Assembly: GCF_003086695.1 (NCBI RefSeq)
Contig: NZ_CP025999.1
Span: forward strand, 2,087,680 to 2,151,679
DNA length: 64,000 nucleotides
Source of the DNA: Stenotrophomonas sp. SAU14A_NAIMI4_8
GTDB lineage: Bacteria; Pseudomonadota; Gammaproteobacteria; Xanthomonadales; Xanthomonadaceae
Reading direction: 5' to 3'
In this document: piece by piece, positions 9,483 to 17,607 of the stretch
Layout of the letters: each line of letters starts with the position of its first letter
Position numbering within the stretch: position 1 is the first letter of the stretch
Made by a program: the position numbers and the translations under genes
Notes under the pieces: generated by a model
The model's database searches: none
Seen by the model: the letters and a program-made list of their open reading frames with translations, nothing else
Told to the model about the DNA's origin: nothing

Positions 9483-9787
9483 GCAGCGTTCTCCACAGAT
9501 TTCAGGTTGTCATGGGGTACGTCCAGGCCCAGGGCCTGGGTGACGCCCAACAGGCGGGCGGCGTCACGGAAGGTTGCGGTGCAACCGTGGAAGCCGGTGT
9601 CCAGCCCTGCCTCGCGGCGGGCCTGCACGAAGGCGCACAGCACCTGCACGCTGGCGGTGTGGATGCGGCCGACCTGGCTTGCGTCCAGGGTCAGCTCGCC
9701 TGCTTCCGCCACCAGGGGCGAAAGGCGGTTCTTGAGCTCGGTGCTGCTCTCGATGCCGAGATCATCACCCAGTTCGACAGTGCTCAT
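9479..9787 (-). CDS. STAS-domain protein
   Basis: 102 aa, covering a whole STAS domain as in anti-sigma-factor antagonists (LTLDASQVGRIHTASVQVLCAFV). The Ser at the usual phosphorylation site lies in HTAS and not the classic DSSG, so regulation by phosphorylation is possible but not certain. It is first in the STAS-cheY-cheA operon, behind a FliA promoter. The start at 9787 has GGAG 6 nt upstream; the frame is open 14 codons further, but that would place the start within the promoter region. A comparable STAS gene next to cheA occurs in several gammaproteobacteria. Its role in the array is unknown. Confidence 0.85.
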   Translation of the reverse strand: MSTVELGDDLGIESSTELKNRLSPLVAEAGELTLDASQVGRIHTASVQVLCAFVQARREAGLDTGFHGCTATFRDAARLLGVTQALGLDVPHDNLKSVENAA

Positions 9788-9817
9788 GATTGCTCCGGAC
9801 AAACGGTTCCGAGATCC

Positions 9818-9844
9818 ATAACGGCACACCGGCGGGGTTCTTTA
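9818..9844 (-). promoter_or_regulatory. FliA promoter of the STAS-cheY-cheA operon
   Basis: TAAA, exactly 15 nt, GCCGTTAT on the minus strand; the leader to the STAS ATG is about 25 nt and contains the GGAG ribosome site. Confidence 0.82.
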
Positions 9845-9861
9845 GGATTGTTTCGGGGGGT

Positions 9862-9992
9862 ATCCACGCGTGGCGTGGATCTACCGGGGGCTCGATGTCT
9901 GGGTATCCACGCATGGCGTGGATCTACCGGGGCGATCATGGTGTTGATCGCCCCGGGCAACGCCGGCGTGTAGATCCACGCCATGCGTGGAT
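9862..9992. repeat. cluster of three SMAG palindromes with a central hairpin
   Basis: SMAG copies at 9862-9884 and 9905-9927 (GTAG on the minus strand) and at 9970-9992 (GTAG on the plus strand). All carry ATCCACGC-type arms. Between the last two is a separate hairpin, 9928-9956, with CCGGGGCGATCA/TGATCGCCCCGG arms, probably the transcript end of the parP operon. The cluster begins 5 bp beyond the parP stop. Confidence 0.8.
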
Positions 9993-9997
9993 GGGCT

Positions 9998-11350
9998 TCA
10001 CCCCAACAGACGCGTCGCATCCAGCAGGATCATCGGCCGTTGGCCAATGCGGGCTACGCCGCGGAACAGGTCGTTGGAAATCTGGCAGATGCGCGCGGTG
10101 TCCGGCGGTTCAATCTGCGAATCGGTGAGGTTGGCCACGTCTTCCACGGCCGACACGCGCAGGCCCAGGATCTCGCCGTTTTCTTCCAGCACCACGATGC
10201 GCGTCTGCGCGTCGTCCTCGGCGGTGGTAGTGCCCAGGTGCAGGCCCAGGTCCATCACCGGCACCACCTGGCCGCGCAGGTTCATGATGCCCAGCATGGC
10301 GGCGGCGGTGCCGCGCAGGGGCAGCAGGGGCACGGGAAGCACCACTTCCTGCACCTTCAGCAGCTCCAGCGCGTAGGCCTGCACGCCGCAGCGCAGGCGC
10401 AGCCAGCGCGAGGTACGTTCGCCGGCGCGGCGGGCCTGCGGGTGCGGGCTGCTGGCCGGCTGGTGGGCCTGCGATTGCAGTTCCTGCCAGCTGGACGGGC
10501 GGGCGCCTGCCGGGGCATTCACTGCCACGCGCGGCGGCGGCGCCACAGCGGTGCGGGCGACCGGGGCTGCGACGGGCGCGGCGGGCGGAAGAGCCGGCGC
10601 CACCGTGGCGGGGGCAGGCACGGCCACCGTTTCACCTTCTGCGGCGGCTTCGAAGGCGGCCTGCAGGGCGGGGCTGTCGATGTGGGCCAGGGCGTGGCTG
10701 TTGGCGCTGTCGGTTTCGTAGATCACTTCATCCGGCAGGTCGTCCCAGGTGGGCTCGGGGCCGGTCGGGGCGGCGGCGGGTGCAGGCGCCGCTGCGCTCG
10801 CCGGGCGTGGCCCGGCGCTACCGTCGGTGTCTTCGGTTTCGTAAATGACTTCGGCCGGCAGGTCGTCCCAGGTGGGTTCGCGTTCTGGAGCGGCGAGGGC
10901 CACGGCGTCGAAGGCGGCCTCCAGCGCTGCGCTGTCGCTCTGCGCGGCGGCTGGAACGTCTTCGGTTTCGTAGATCACTTCGGCCGGCAGGTCGTCCCAG
11001 GTCGGTTCAGGGCCGGTCGTTGCGGCGGCGGGTGCAGGCGCCGCTGCGCTCGCCGGGCATGGCCCGGCGCTACCGTCGGTGTTTTCGGTTTCGTAGATCA
11101 CTTCGGCCGGCAGGTCGTCCCAGGTGGGCTCGCGTTCGGGAGCGGCGACGGCGGGTTCGGGCACCGCTGCGCTCGCCGGGCATGGCCCGGCGCTACCGTC
11201 GGTGTCTTGGGTTTCGTAGATCACTTCGGCCGGTAGATCGTCCCACGTGGGCTCGCGTTCGGCGGCCACGGCGACGGCAACCGGCGGCGCCACGATGGCT
11301 TCGCCCAGCAGTTCGTCCAGATAGTCGTCCAGCACGCCGGTGGTGCTCAT
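9998..11350 (-). CDS. parP: ParP-like polar array protein with CheW-type C-terminal domain
   Basis: 450 aa. The C-terminal ~140 residues form a CheW-like domain (GVQAYALELLKVQEVVLP, LGIMNLRGQVVPVMDL). The N-terminal half is an Ala/Pro-rich region with five copies of EPTWDDLPAEVIYET, at about residues 33, 73, 115, 158 and 199. Three of these are followed by DGSAGPCPAS-type segments encoded by embedded SMAG palindromes. Location directly downstream of a ParA-type gene and motCD matches ParP of Vibrio and Pseudomonas, which with ParC places chemotaxis arrays at the flagellated pole and binds the CheA linker. Its ATG overlaps the parC stop by 4 nt. The family assignment is by synteny and domain; the repeat function is unknown. 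Confidence 0.85.
   Translation of the reverse strand: MSTTGVLDDYLDELLGEAIVAPPVAVAVAAEREPTWDDLPAEVIYETQDTDGSAGPCPASAAVPEPAVAAPEREPTWDDLPAEVIYETENTDGSAGPCPASAAAPAPAAATTGPEPTWDDLPAEVIYETEDVPAAAQSDSAALEAAFDAVALAAPEREPTWDDLPAEVIYETEDTDGSAGPRPASAAAPAPAAAPTGPEPTWDDLPDEVIYETDSANSHALAHIDSPALQAAFEAAAEGETVAVPAPATVAPALPPAAPVAAPVARTAVAPPPRVAVNAPAGARPSSWQELQSQAHQPASSPHPQARRAGERTSRWLRLRCGVQAYALELLKVQEVVLPVPLLPLRGTAAAMLGIMNLRGQVVPVMDLGLHLGTTTAEDDAQTRIVVLEENGEILGLRVSAVEDVANLTDSQIEPPDTARICQISNDLFRGVARIGQRPMILLDATRLLG
10799..10821 (-). repeat. SMAG palindrome inside parP (copy 3)
   Basis: 23 bp, GTAG then GCCGGG/CCCGGC arms on the minus strand, in frame within the repeat region. It encodes a DGSAGPRPAS segment; one base differs from the other two copies. 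Confidence 0.85.
11051..11073 (-). repeat. SMAG palindrome inside parP (copy 2)
   Basis: The same 23-bp element in the same reading frame, encoding DGSAGPCPAS after the second EPTWDDLPAEVIYET motif. Confidence 0.85.
11174..11196 (-). repeat. SMAG palindrome inside parP (copy 1)
   Basis: The same element after the first EPTWDDLPAEVIYET motif. All three copies share the flank ACCGACG before GTAG, which argues for duplication of one captured element. Confidence 0.85.
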
Positions 11351-12129
11351 GCCGCCTGCTCCAGTGCGCGCTCGTCTTCGCCCAGGATCCAGTTCAGGGC
11401 GCGGCGGTACGCGGCCAGGCCACGGCCGGGGTAGTCTTCGCCCGCGCTGGGCAGGGTCAGGCCGGCGGCGTTGCTGATGCGGGTGTCCAGCGGGATGGCG
11501 TCTTCCCAGACGCGGCCGATGTGGCGGTCCTGCATGCTGCGCAGCGATTCGTTGCCCGCGCGGGTGCGGCGGTCGAACAGGGTCGGCAGGATCGAGATCG
11601 GCAGCGGGCGGCGGCGCGAGCGCTCGACCATTTCACCGGTGCGCACCATGCCGTCCAGGCCGTGCAGCGCCAGCGGTTCGGCCTGGGTGGGAATGATCAG
11701 GCGATCGGCCGCGGCCAGTGCGTTGATCATCAGCAGGCCCAGGGTGGGCGCGCAGTCCAGCAGGATGTAATCGTGCTGGCCCTGGTGGCGGGCCAGGGCG
11801 TTCTGCAGGGCCAGGCCCAGGCCGGGCTGGTTGGCGCTGCGGCGTTCCAGCGTGGCCAGCGAGGCCTGCGCGCAGACGTAGTCCAGGCCGTTGATCGGGC
11901 TGGGGTGGCTGAGCGTTGCCAGATCGGCCGGCGGTGCGCCGAACAGTTCCAGTACCCCGGCAGGCGCCGGCTCGACCGGCACGCCGAAGGCGCGGGTGAG
12001 CGAGGCGTGCGGATCCAGATCGATCAGCAGGACCCGGTGGCCGAGTGCGGCCAGGCCGCGACCGAGGGCGAGGGTGGTGGTGGTCTTGCCGACACCGCCC
12101 TTCTGGTTGGCGACTGCCCAGATGCGCAT
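11347..12129 (-). CDS. parC: ParA-family ATPase (ParC-type array positioning)
   Basis: 260 aa. Deviant Walker A NQKGGVGKTTT at about residues 8-18, LLIDLDPH and YILLDCAPTLG. In Vibrio and Pseudomonas the ParA-like protein encoded after motCD (ParC, formerly Soj-like) forms a polar gradient that directs chemotaxis arrays to the old pole. The neighbours motD (5 bp upstream) and parP (4-nt overlap) support that role and argue against chromosome segregation. There is no parB partner. The symbol parC follows the Vibrio name and is unrelated to topoisomerase IV. Confidence 0.88.
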   Translation of the reverse strand: MRIWAVANQKGGVGKTTTTLALGRGLAALGHRVLLIDLDPHASLTRAFGVPVEPAPAGVLELFGAPPADLATLSHPSPINGLDYVCAQASLATLERRSANQPGLGLALQNALARHQGQHDYILLDCAPTLGLLMINALAAADRLIIPTQAEPLALHGLDGMVRTGEMVERSRRRPLPISILPTLFDRRTRAGNESLRSMQDRHIGRVWEDAIPLDTRISNAAGLTLPSAGEDYPGRGLAAYRRALNWILGEDERALEQAA

Positions 12130-12133
12130 CGGA

Positions 12134-13159
12134 TTACTCCTTCATTGCAGGGGGAACGGCGGCGCCGACATGGCTGCCTGCCGACACCGGCGGCAACTGC
12201 ACCGGTGCAAGGGGGGAAGGGGAAGGGGTGCGTGCCGTCGCCGCAGCGGCGGTGCTGGCCGCAGGTGCAGCGGCATCGGTCTGGCCAGTGGCGGCGTTCA
12301 GGCGCTCACCCAGCGGGTCCACCGCGTGGCTGGTGTCAGCCAGGATGATGACCATCACCCGGCGGTTGCGGTTGCGGCCTTGGGCGCTGTCGTTGGCATC
12401 GCGCGGGCGGAACTGGCCGTAGCCGACCATGGCCAGGCGCGAGGGCTGCACGCCCTGGTCGGCGAACAGGTGGACCACGCTGGCGGCGCGACCGGCCGAC
12501 AGTTCCCAATTGGACGGGAAGGTTGCGGTGGCAATCGGAATATTGTCGGTGTGGCCTTCCACGCGCACGCTGTTGGGCACATCGCGCAGCACCTCGGCCA
12601 GGCTGGCCAGGGTCTGCCGCGCATGCACGTCCAGTGCCGCCGAACCGGTGGGGAACAGGATGTCACTGTTGATCTCCACCTCGATCCACAGTTCGGTGCG
12701 GCGCACGCTGATCATGCCGCGGTCGATCAGCGGCGACAGTGCGGCGGTCAGGCGGTCGGCGATGCTGTTGAGCTGGCGCTCGGCACGGGCGATCTGTTCC
12801 TGGTTGTGCACCGACACCGGCATGCGCATCTGCGAGGCCATCGAAGGCAGCAGGGTGGGGTCGTGCGAAGGCGCCGGCGCGGACGGGCCGATCTTGGTGC
12901 CGGACTTGATGACCGAGGGGCTGTCCCAGCCGCCGCCCTGCACCTGCTTGTTGCCCACCTGCACCGGGTTGATGGTGCGCGGAGCGCCGCCGAAGGCATC
13001 GGTCAGCGCATCGGCCATGATGCGGTACTTGCCCTCGTTCACCGAGGAAATGGCGTACATCACGACGAAGAACGCCAGCAGCAACGTCATCAGATCGGCA
13101 TAGGGGATCGCCCATGCTTCATGGTTGGCGTGCTCTTCGTGGTGCTTGCGGCGGGCCAT
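12134..13159 (-). CDS. motD: flagellar stator protein MotD (MotB family)
   Basis: 341 aa, a single TM helix at about 18-42 (AIPYADLMTLLLAFFVVMYA) with the proton-conducting Asp22. Then come a linker and a C-terminal OmpA-like peptidoglycan-binding domain (SVRVEGHTDNIPIA, then NWELSAGRAASVV). The C-terminal tail is Ala/Pro-rich. With MotC it forms the ion-conducting stator, anchored to the cell wall. The start at 13159 gives the usual MotB N-terminus rich in His/Lys/Arg and follows the motC stop by 1 nt; the frame is open 20 codons further upstream inside motC. MotCD is one of two stators in pseudomonads; whether a MotAB exists here cannot be seen. Confidence 0.93.
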   Translation of the reverse strand: MARRKHHEEHANHEAWAIPYADLMTLLLAFFVVMYAISSVNEGKYRIMADALTDAFGGAPRTINPVQVGNKQVQGGGWDSPSVIKSGTKIGPSAPAPSHDPTLLPSMASQMRMPVSVHNQEQIARAERQLNSIADRLTAALSPLIDRGMISVRRTELWIEVEINSDILFPTGSAALDVHARQTLASLAEVLRDVPNSVRVEGHTDNIPIATATFPSNWELSAGRAASVVHLFADQGVQPSRLAMVGYGQFRPRDANDSAQGRNRNRRVMVIILADTSHAVDPLGERLNAATGQTDAAAPAASTAAAATARTPSPSPLAPVQLPPVSAGSHVGAAVPPAMKE

Positions 13160-13160
13160 G

Positions 13161-13901
13161 TCAGTGCAGGAAGCCGGAAAGGTTGGTTTCGATGTTGCGC
13201 GGGTTCTCGCCCTGGGCAATCGAGATCAGGCCTTCGATGACCATTTCGCGGTCGCGCGAGTTGTGGGCGATCACGCCCTTCAGCTTGGCCGCGATCGGCA
13301 GGAACAGCAGGTTGGCCGAGGCGATGCCGTAGATGGTGGCGGTGAACGCGGCGGCGATGCCGTGGCCCAGCTTGCTGGGGTCGGCCAGGTTCTTCATGAC
13401 CGCGATCAGCCCAAGCACGGCACCGATGATGCCCAGCGTGGGCGCATAGATGCCCATGGCTTCGAACACCTTGGCGCCGGCCTGGTCCTGGTGCTCCTGG
13501 CTGCCCAGTTCGATTTCCAGCATGTGCCGGATCGATTCTGGCTCGACGCCGTCCACCAGCAGCTGCAGGCCCTTGCGCAGGAACGGATCGCGCTGTGCTT
13601 CCACCTGCGATTCCAGGCCCAGCAGGCCCTGGCGGCGGGCGATGTTGCTCCATTCCACGATCTGCTGGATCAGTTCGCGACGGTCGCTGTGCGGCGGGCG
13701 CACGACCCAGCGCACGATCTTGAAGGCGTGCTTGAACACGGCCGGCGCGGTGTGCAGCAGGATGGCCGCCACGGTACCGACGATCACGATCACGAAGGCA
13801 GCCGGCGACCACAGCGAGGCCAGGCCGGCGCCCTTCAGGATGCTGCCGCCGACCAGTGAGGCCAGGGCAAGGAAAAGTCCAATGAGGCTGAGTCTATCCA
13901 T
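13161..13901 (-). CDS. motC: flagellar stator protein MotC (MotA family)
   Basis: 246 aa, four TM helices: two near the N-terminus (SLIGLFLALASLVGG, FVIVIVGTVAAILL) and two after the cytoplasmic loop (IYAPTLGIIGAVLGLIAVM, ATIYGIASANLLFLPIA). The cytoplasmic loop carries the charged residues that contact FliG. The ATG at 13901 is chosen because it begins the MotA-type MDRLSLIG N-terminus. No Shine-Dalgarno sequence precedes it, and a strong FliA promoter ends only 7 nt upstream, so the mRNA is probably leaderless. First gene of motC-motD-parC-parP. Confidence 0.93.
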   Translation of the reverse strand: MDRLSLIGLFLALASLVGGSILKGAGLASLWSPAAFVIVIVGTVAAILLHTAPAVFKHAFKIVRWVVRPPHSDRRELIQQIVEWSNIARRQGLLGLESQVEAQRDPFLRKGLQLLVDGVEPESIRHMLEIELGSQEHQDQAGAKVFEAMGIYAPTLGIIGAVLGLIAVMKNLADPSKLGHGIAAAFTATIYGIASANLLFLPIAAKLKGVIAHNSRDREMVIEGLISIAQGENPRNIETNLSGFLH

Positions 13902-13908
13902 GGGTCCG

Positions 13909-13935
13909 GTATCGGCGTGTGTGAATGGGACTTGA
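13909..13935 (-). promoter_or_regulatory. FliA promoter of motC-motD-parC-parP
   Basis: TCAA, exactly 15 nt, GCCGATAC on the minus strand. Only 7 nt separate the -10 from the motC ATG. Confidence 0.85.
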
Positions 13936-14002
13936 GACACCGGTGGCGCGTGTACAGACGGTAGTCACAGTTTTCGGGGTGCCGGGCAGCGCCCGGCCGG
14001 GT

Positions 14003-15844
14003 TCATCTCAGCCCGTCCACGTCCAGGATCAGGGCCATGCGGCCATCGCCGATCAGCGTTGCCCCGGCGTAGCCGCGCAGGCCGCGCAGCGCCTTCGGCA
14101 GCGGCTTGATCACCACTTCCTCGCGGCCGCGCACCTGGTCCACCACCAGCCCGAAACGGGCCTCGCCGGCCTGCAGCACCACGATGGTCAGTAGGCTGGA
14201 GGCGGCCGGGGTGACATCCAGCCACTGCCGCAGGTCGATCAGTGGCAGGGTGTGCGAGCGGCGGTCGAGCACGGCGCGGCCATCGAACCAGCCCAGCGAG
14301 GTGCGCGGTGCATGCAGCACTTCCATCACGCGGGCCAGGGGCAGGGCGTAGACATCCTCGCCGGCCTGCACCAGCAGGGTCGGCAGGATGGCCAGGGTGA
14401 GCGGCACGCGGATCAGGAAGCGGCTGCCACGACCCAGTTCGGACTGGATCTGGATCTGCCCGCTCAGTTCGCGGATGCGCGACTGCACCACGTCCATGCC
14501 CACGCCGCGGCCGGAAATATCGGTGACCTGCTGCTTGGTGGAGAACCCGGGCAGGAACACCAGGTGCAGGCATTCCTCGCTGCTCAGGCGGGCGGCGGCT
14601 TCCGGGTCGATCAGGCCCTTCTCGCGCGCCTTGGCGCGCAGCTTTTCCGGGTCGATGCCGGCGCCGTCGTCCTGCACTTCAATGCTGACGTAGTCGCCTT
14701 CCTGCTGTGCCGACAGGCGCACATGGCCCATGCGCGGCTTGCCCTGTGCTTCGCGCAGGTCCGGCATTTCCACGCCATGGTCGATGGCGTTGCGCACCAG
14801 GTGCACCAGCGGATCGGCCAGCGCTTCCACCAGGTTGCGGTCCAGCTCGGTTTCGGCGCCGATCAGTTCCAGATCGACTTCCTTCTTCAGCGAACGGGCC
14901 ACATCGCGGGCCACCTTCGGGAAGCGCGAGAACACCTTGCCGACCGGCTGCATGCGGGTGCGCATGACCGCCGACTGCAGGCGCGCGGTGGCGATATCCA
15001 GGGTGGACACGGCACGGTCCAGCTCTTCATCGCGCAGGCGGGTGCGCAGCGTCTTCAGGCGGTTTCGTGACAGCACCAGTTCGCCGATAAGGTTGACGAT
15101 GGCGTCCAGGCGCTTGGTGTCCACGCGCACGGTGTGTTCGGCCTCGGCCAGCGGCTTGGCCGCGGCGGGCTTGGCCGGCGCAGCGGCAGGGGTCGCCGTC
15201 GGGCGCGTCGCCGGCGTGGGGGCCGGCGCTGCAGCCACCGGCTTGCTGCCGGGTGCGGCGCCGCCATGCAGCTGGTCCAGCAACGCTTCGAATTCGTCTT
15301 CGCTGATCAGGCCATCGTCGGCCTTCTTCGCCGGGGCCACGGCCGTGGGCGCGCCGCCGCCGTGCAACTGGTCCAGCAGCGCTTCGAACTCATCGTCGGT
15401 GATCAGGTCGCTGCCGCCGGCAGCCGGTGCCGCGGCCGCGCTGGCACTGGTCGCGGGTGCGGCGCCGCCATGCACGTCGAACTGGGCGATCAGTTCCGGC
15501 GGTGCGTAACCCGGCTCGGTGCCGGATGAAACGGCGTCGAGCATGGACTGCAGGTAATCCAGCGACTGCTGCGCCGCGTCGAAGTGGTGCGATTGCAGCA
15601 CGGCCTGGCCGGCACGGGCCGAACCCAGTGCTTCTTCGGCGGCGTGGCACAGCTCGACCATGGCGGTGATGCCGAGGAAGCCGGCGCCGCCCTTCAGCGT
15701 GTGGTAGCCGCGGAACACGGCATTGAGCTGTTCGCTGTCCTGCGGTGCCTGTTCCAGCGACACCAGCTGTTCGCCCAGGCGATCGAGGATCTCCTGTGCT
15801 TCGATGATGAAATCGGCAGTGATGTCGTCGGCAACCGCGCTCAT
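14003..15844 (-). CDS. cheA: chemotaxis histidine kinase CheA (flagellar)
   Basis: 613 aa. Hpt domain with His48 (FRGYHTLKGGAG), a long linker, a dimerisation helix pair, HATPase (LVHLVRNAIDHGVEMP, DDGAGIDPE, GRGVGMDVV) and a CheW-like C-terminus. The linker at about residues 140-200 carries two copies of DEFEALLDQLHGG separated by an Ala/Pro stretch. In vibrios a linker domain of CheA (LID) is the docking site for ParP, and a ParP homologue is encoded just downstream, so this is the probable docking motif. The start follows the cheZ stop by 2 nt. This is the CheA of the fliA-cheY-cheZ unit and the likely controller of the motor. Confidence 0.95.
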   Translation of the reverse strand: MSAVADDITADFIIEAQEILDRLGEQLVSLEQAPQDSEQLNAVFRGYHTLKGGAGFLGITAMVELCHAAEEALGSARAGQAVLQSHHFDAAQQSLDYLQSMLDAVSSGTEPGYAPPELIAQFDVHGGAAPATSASAAAAPAAGGSDLITDDEFEALLDQLHGGGAPTAVAPAKKADDGLISEDEFEALLDQLHGGAAPGSKPVAAAPAPTPATRPTATPAAAPAKPAAAKPLAEAEHTVRVDTKRLDAIVNLIGELVLSRNRLKTLRTRLRDEELDRAVSTLDIATARLQSAVMRTRMQPVGKVFSRFPKVARDVARSLKKEVDLELIGAETELDRNLVEALADPLVHLVRNAIDHGVEMPDLREAQGKPRMGHVRLSAQQEGDYVSIEVQDDGAGIDPEKLRAKAREKGLIDPEAAARLSSEECLHLVFLPGFSTKQQVTDISGRGVGMDVVQSRIRELSGQIQIQSELGRGSRFLIRVPLTLAILPTLLVQAGEDVYALPLARVMEVLHAPRTSLGWFDGRAVLDRRSHTLPLIDLRQWLDVTPAASSLLTIVVLQAGEARFGLVVDQVRGREEVVIKPLPKALRGLRGYAGATLIGDGRMALILDVDGLR

Positions 15845-15846
15845 GC

Positions 15847-16452
15847 TTACAGCCCCAGGTCCGACAACAGATCGTCGGCGTCGTTCTGCGAGACCGCGTG
15901 GCGGTCCAGTCCCTTCAGTGCCGGCCCGGCCAGTTCCGGGTCGGTGCGATGCTGTTCCGGCGGCAGGCCGAGCGCGCCGAAGCCTTCGTGCACGCGGCGG
16001 ACGATGCCGACCACGCGACGGATGATCTGCCCGGTCAGGTCCTGGTAGCTCTGGGTCAGGGCGATCTCGGTCAGGTTGTGGCGGATGCGCTCCAGCTGCA
16101 CGTCCTGGCCCGGCTGCAGGCCATCGGCGCGCAGCTGTTCGGTCAGGGCGCGGCATTCTTCGGCCAGGTCCAGGGTACGGTGGGTGGCCTGTTCGGTCAT
16201 GGCCACCACGTGGTCCAGGCGCGCGCAGGCGTCGTCCAGCTCGCCGGCTTCGTCGGGCACGGTCGGCAGCTCGCCCAGGGCCTGGCCCAGTTCGCGGGCC
16301 AGCCGCGAAAGGCCGCTCATCATCGGCTGGGTGCGCGCGGCCACCAGACTGTCGATGCGCTGGCGCCAGGCGCTCTCGTCGCCCGCTTCCAGTGCATCCA
16401 GTGCTTCCTGCAGGCGCAGGGCCAGGGCGCTCTTGTCGACCGTGGTATCCAT
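15847..16452 (-). CDS. cheZ: protein phosphatase CheZ
   Basis: 201 aa, mostly helical. The catalytic motif is SYQDLTGQIIRRVV with Asp138 and Gln142, equivalent to E. coli Asp143/Gln147, which accelerate CheY-P dephosphorylation. The C-terminal peptide NDADDLLSDLGL matches the CheY-binding tail. The ATG overlaps the cheY stop by 1 nt. It is part of the flhF-flhG-fliA-cheY-cheZ-cheA unit. Confidence 0.94.
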   Translation of the reverse strand: MDTTVDKSALALRLQEALDALEAGDESAWRQRIDSLVAARTQPMMSGLSRLARELGQALGELPTVPDEAGELDDACARLDHVVAMTEQATHRTLDLAEECRALTEQLRADGLQPGQDVQLERIRHNLTEIALTQSYQDLTGQIIRRVVGIVRRVHEGFGALGLPPEQHRTDPELAGPALKGLDRHAVSQNDADDLLSDLGL

Positions 16453-16844
16453 CAGGCGCTGGCCGCCAGGCGTTCGAAGATCTTGCCCAGCTTCTCTTCC
16501 AGCGTCTGCGCGGTGAACGGCTTGATGATGTAGCCGTTCACCCCGTTCTGTGCCGCTTCGATGATCTGCTCGCGCTTGGCTTCGGCGGTGACCATCAGTA
16601 CCGGCAGGGTCTTCAGCTTGGCGTCGGCGCGGATGGCCTTGAGCAGTTCGATGCCGGTCATGACGGGCATGTTCCAGTCGGTCACCACGAAATCGAAGGG
16701 CTGGCTCTGCAGCAGTGACAACGCAGCATGCCCGTCCTCGGCTTCGGCGGTATTGGTGAAGCCCAGATCGCCCAGCAGGTTCTTGACGATGCGACGCATG
16801 GTCGAAAAGTCGTCAACGATCAGGATGCGCATGTTCTTGTTCAA
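16452..16844 (-). CDS. cheY: chemotaxis response regulator CheY (motor)
   Basis: 130 aa, a single receiver with Asp11-Asp12, phospho-Asp56 ([12 protein letters not shown]), Thr in MVTAEA, Tyr/Ile switch region (NGYIIKPF) and the conserved Lys. The DWNMP context and adjacency to cheZ identify it as the CheY that binds FliM and reverses the motor. The spacing from fliA is only about 20 bp. Confidence 0.96.
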   Translation of the reverse strand: MNKNMRILIVDDFSTMRRIVKNLLGDLGFTNTAEAEDGHAALSLLQSQPFDFVVTDWNMPVMTGIELLKAIRADAKLKTLPVLMVTAEAKREQIIEAAQNGVNGYIIKPFTAQTLEEKLGKIFERLAASA

Positions 16845-16863
16845 AGCAGAGTTCCTTTGTTGT

Positions 16864-17607
16864 TCAATTCTCGAGGCCGGCGTCGGCCGCCTCGAAGACT
16901 TTCAGTCGGCCACGCAGGCGCAGCACTGCCTGGCCATGGATCTGGCAGACCCGCGATTCGCTCACGCCGAGCACCGCGCCGATCTCTTTCAGGTTCAGTT
17001 CCTGCTCGTAGTAGAGCGAGAGCACCAGCTGTTCGCGTTCGGGCAGGTGGCCGATGGCCTTGCCCAGTTCGCGCCCGAATTCGCCGCGCTCCAGCACCTG
17101 CTGCGGGGTGGGGCCGCCCTGGGCGATGGTGTCCAGCTCGCCCTGGTCTTCGATGCGCGATTCCAGGCTCAGCACCTGGCCGCGCGAGGCGTCTTCCATC
17201 AGGCGCAGGTAGTCGGGCAGTGGCATTTCCATGGCCGCGGCCACTTCGGTGGCGCTGGCGGCACGGCCGCTGCTCTGTTCCAGGCGCCGGATGGTGGCGG
17301 CGGCATCGCGGGCGCGGCGGTGCACCGAGCGCGGTACCCAGTCGCCGCGGCGGATCTCGTCGATCATCGAGCCGCGGATGCGGATCGAGGCATAGGTTTC
17401 AAACGAAGCGCCCTGGTCGGCGTCGTAGCTACGCGAGGCCTCGATCAAGCCCATCATGCCGGCCTGGATCAGGTCGTCCACTTCCACGCTGGCCGGCAGG
17501 CGCGCGGCCAGGTGGTGGGCGATGCGCCGCACCAGGTCCGAGTGCTGCACGATCACGTCGGTGGCCGAGGCGCGCTGCACCTCTTTGTACTGGGCTGCGC
17601 CTTTCAT
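16864..17607 (-). CDS. fliA: flagellar sigma factor FliA (sigma-28)
   Basis: 247 aa with sigma regions 2 ([42 protein letters not shown]), 3 and 4 ([21 protein letters not shown]). It directs late flagellar transcription; the matching promoters are seen at nine or more sites in this window. FlgM, its anti-sigma factor, is encoded at 62847-63152. The start overlaps the flhG stop by 4 nt. The full length equals the usual ~240 aa. Confidence 0.96.
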   Translation of the reverse strand: MKGAAQYKEVQRASATDVIVQHSDLVRRIAHHLAARLPASVEVDDLIQAGMMGLIEASRSYDADQGASFETYASIRIRGSMIDEIRRGDWVPRSVHRRARDAAATIRRLEQSSGRAASATEVAAAMEMPLPDYLRLMEDASRGQVLSLESRIEDQGELDTIAQGGPTPQQVLERGEFGRELGKAIGHLPEREQLVLSLYYEQELNLKEIGAVLGVSESRVCQIHGQAVLRLRGRLKVFEAADAGLEN

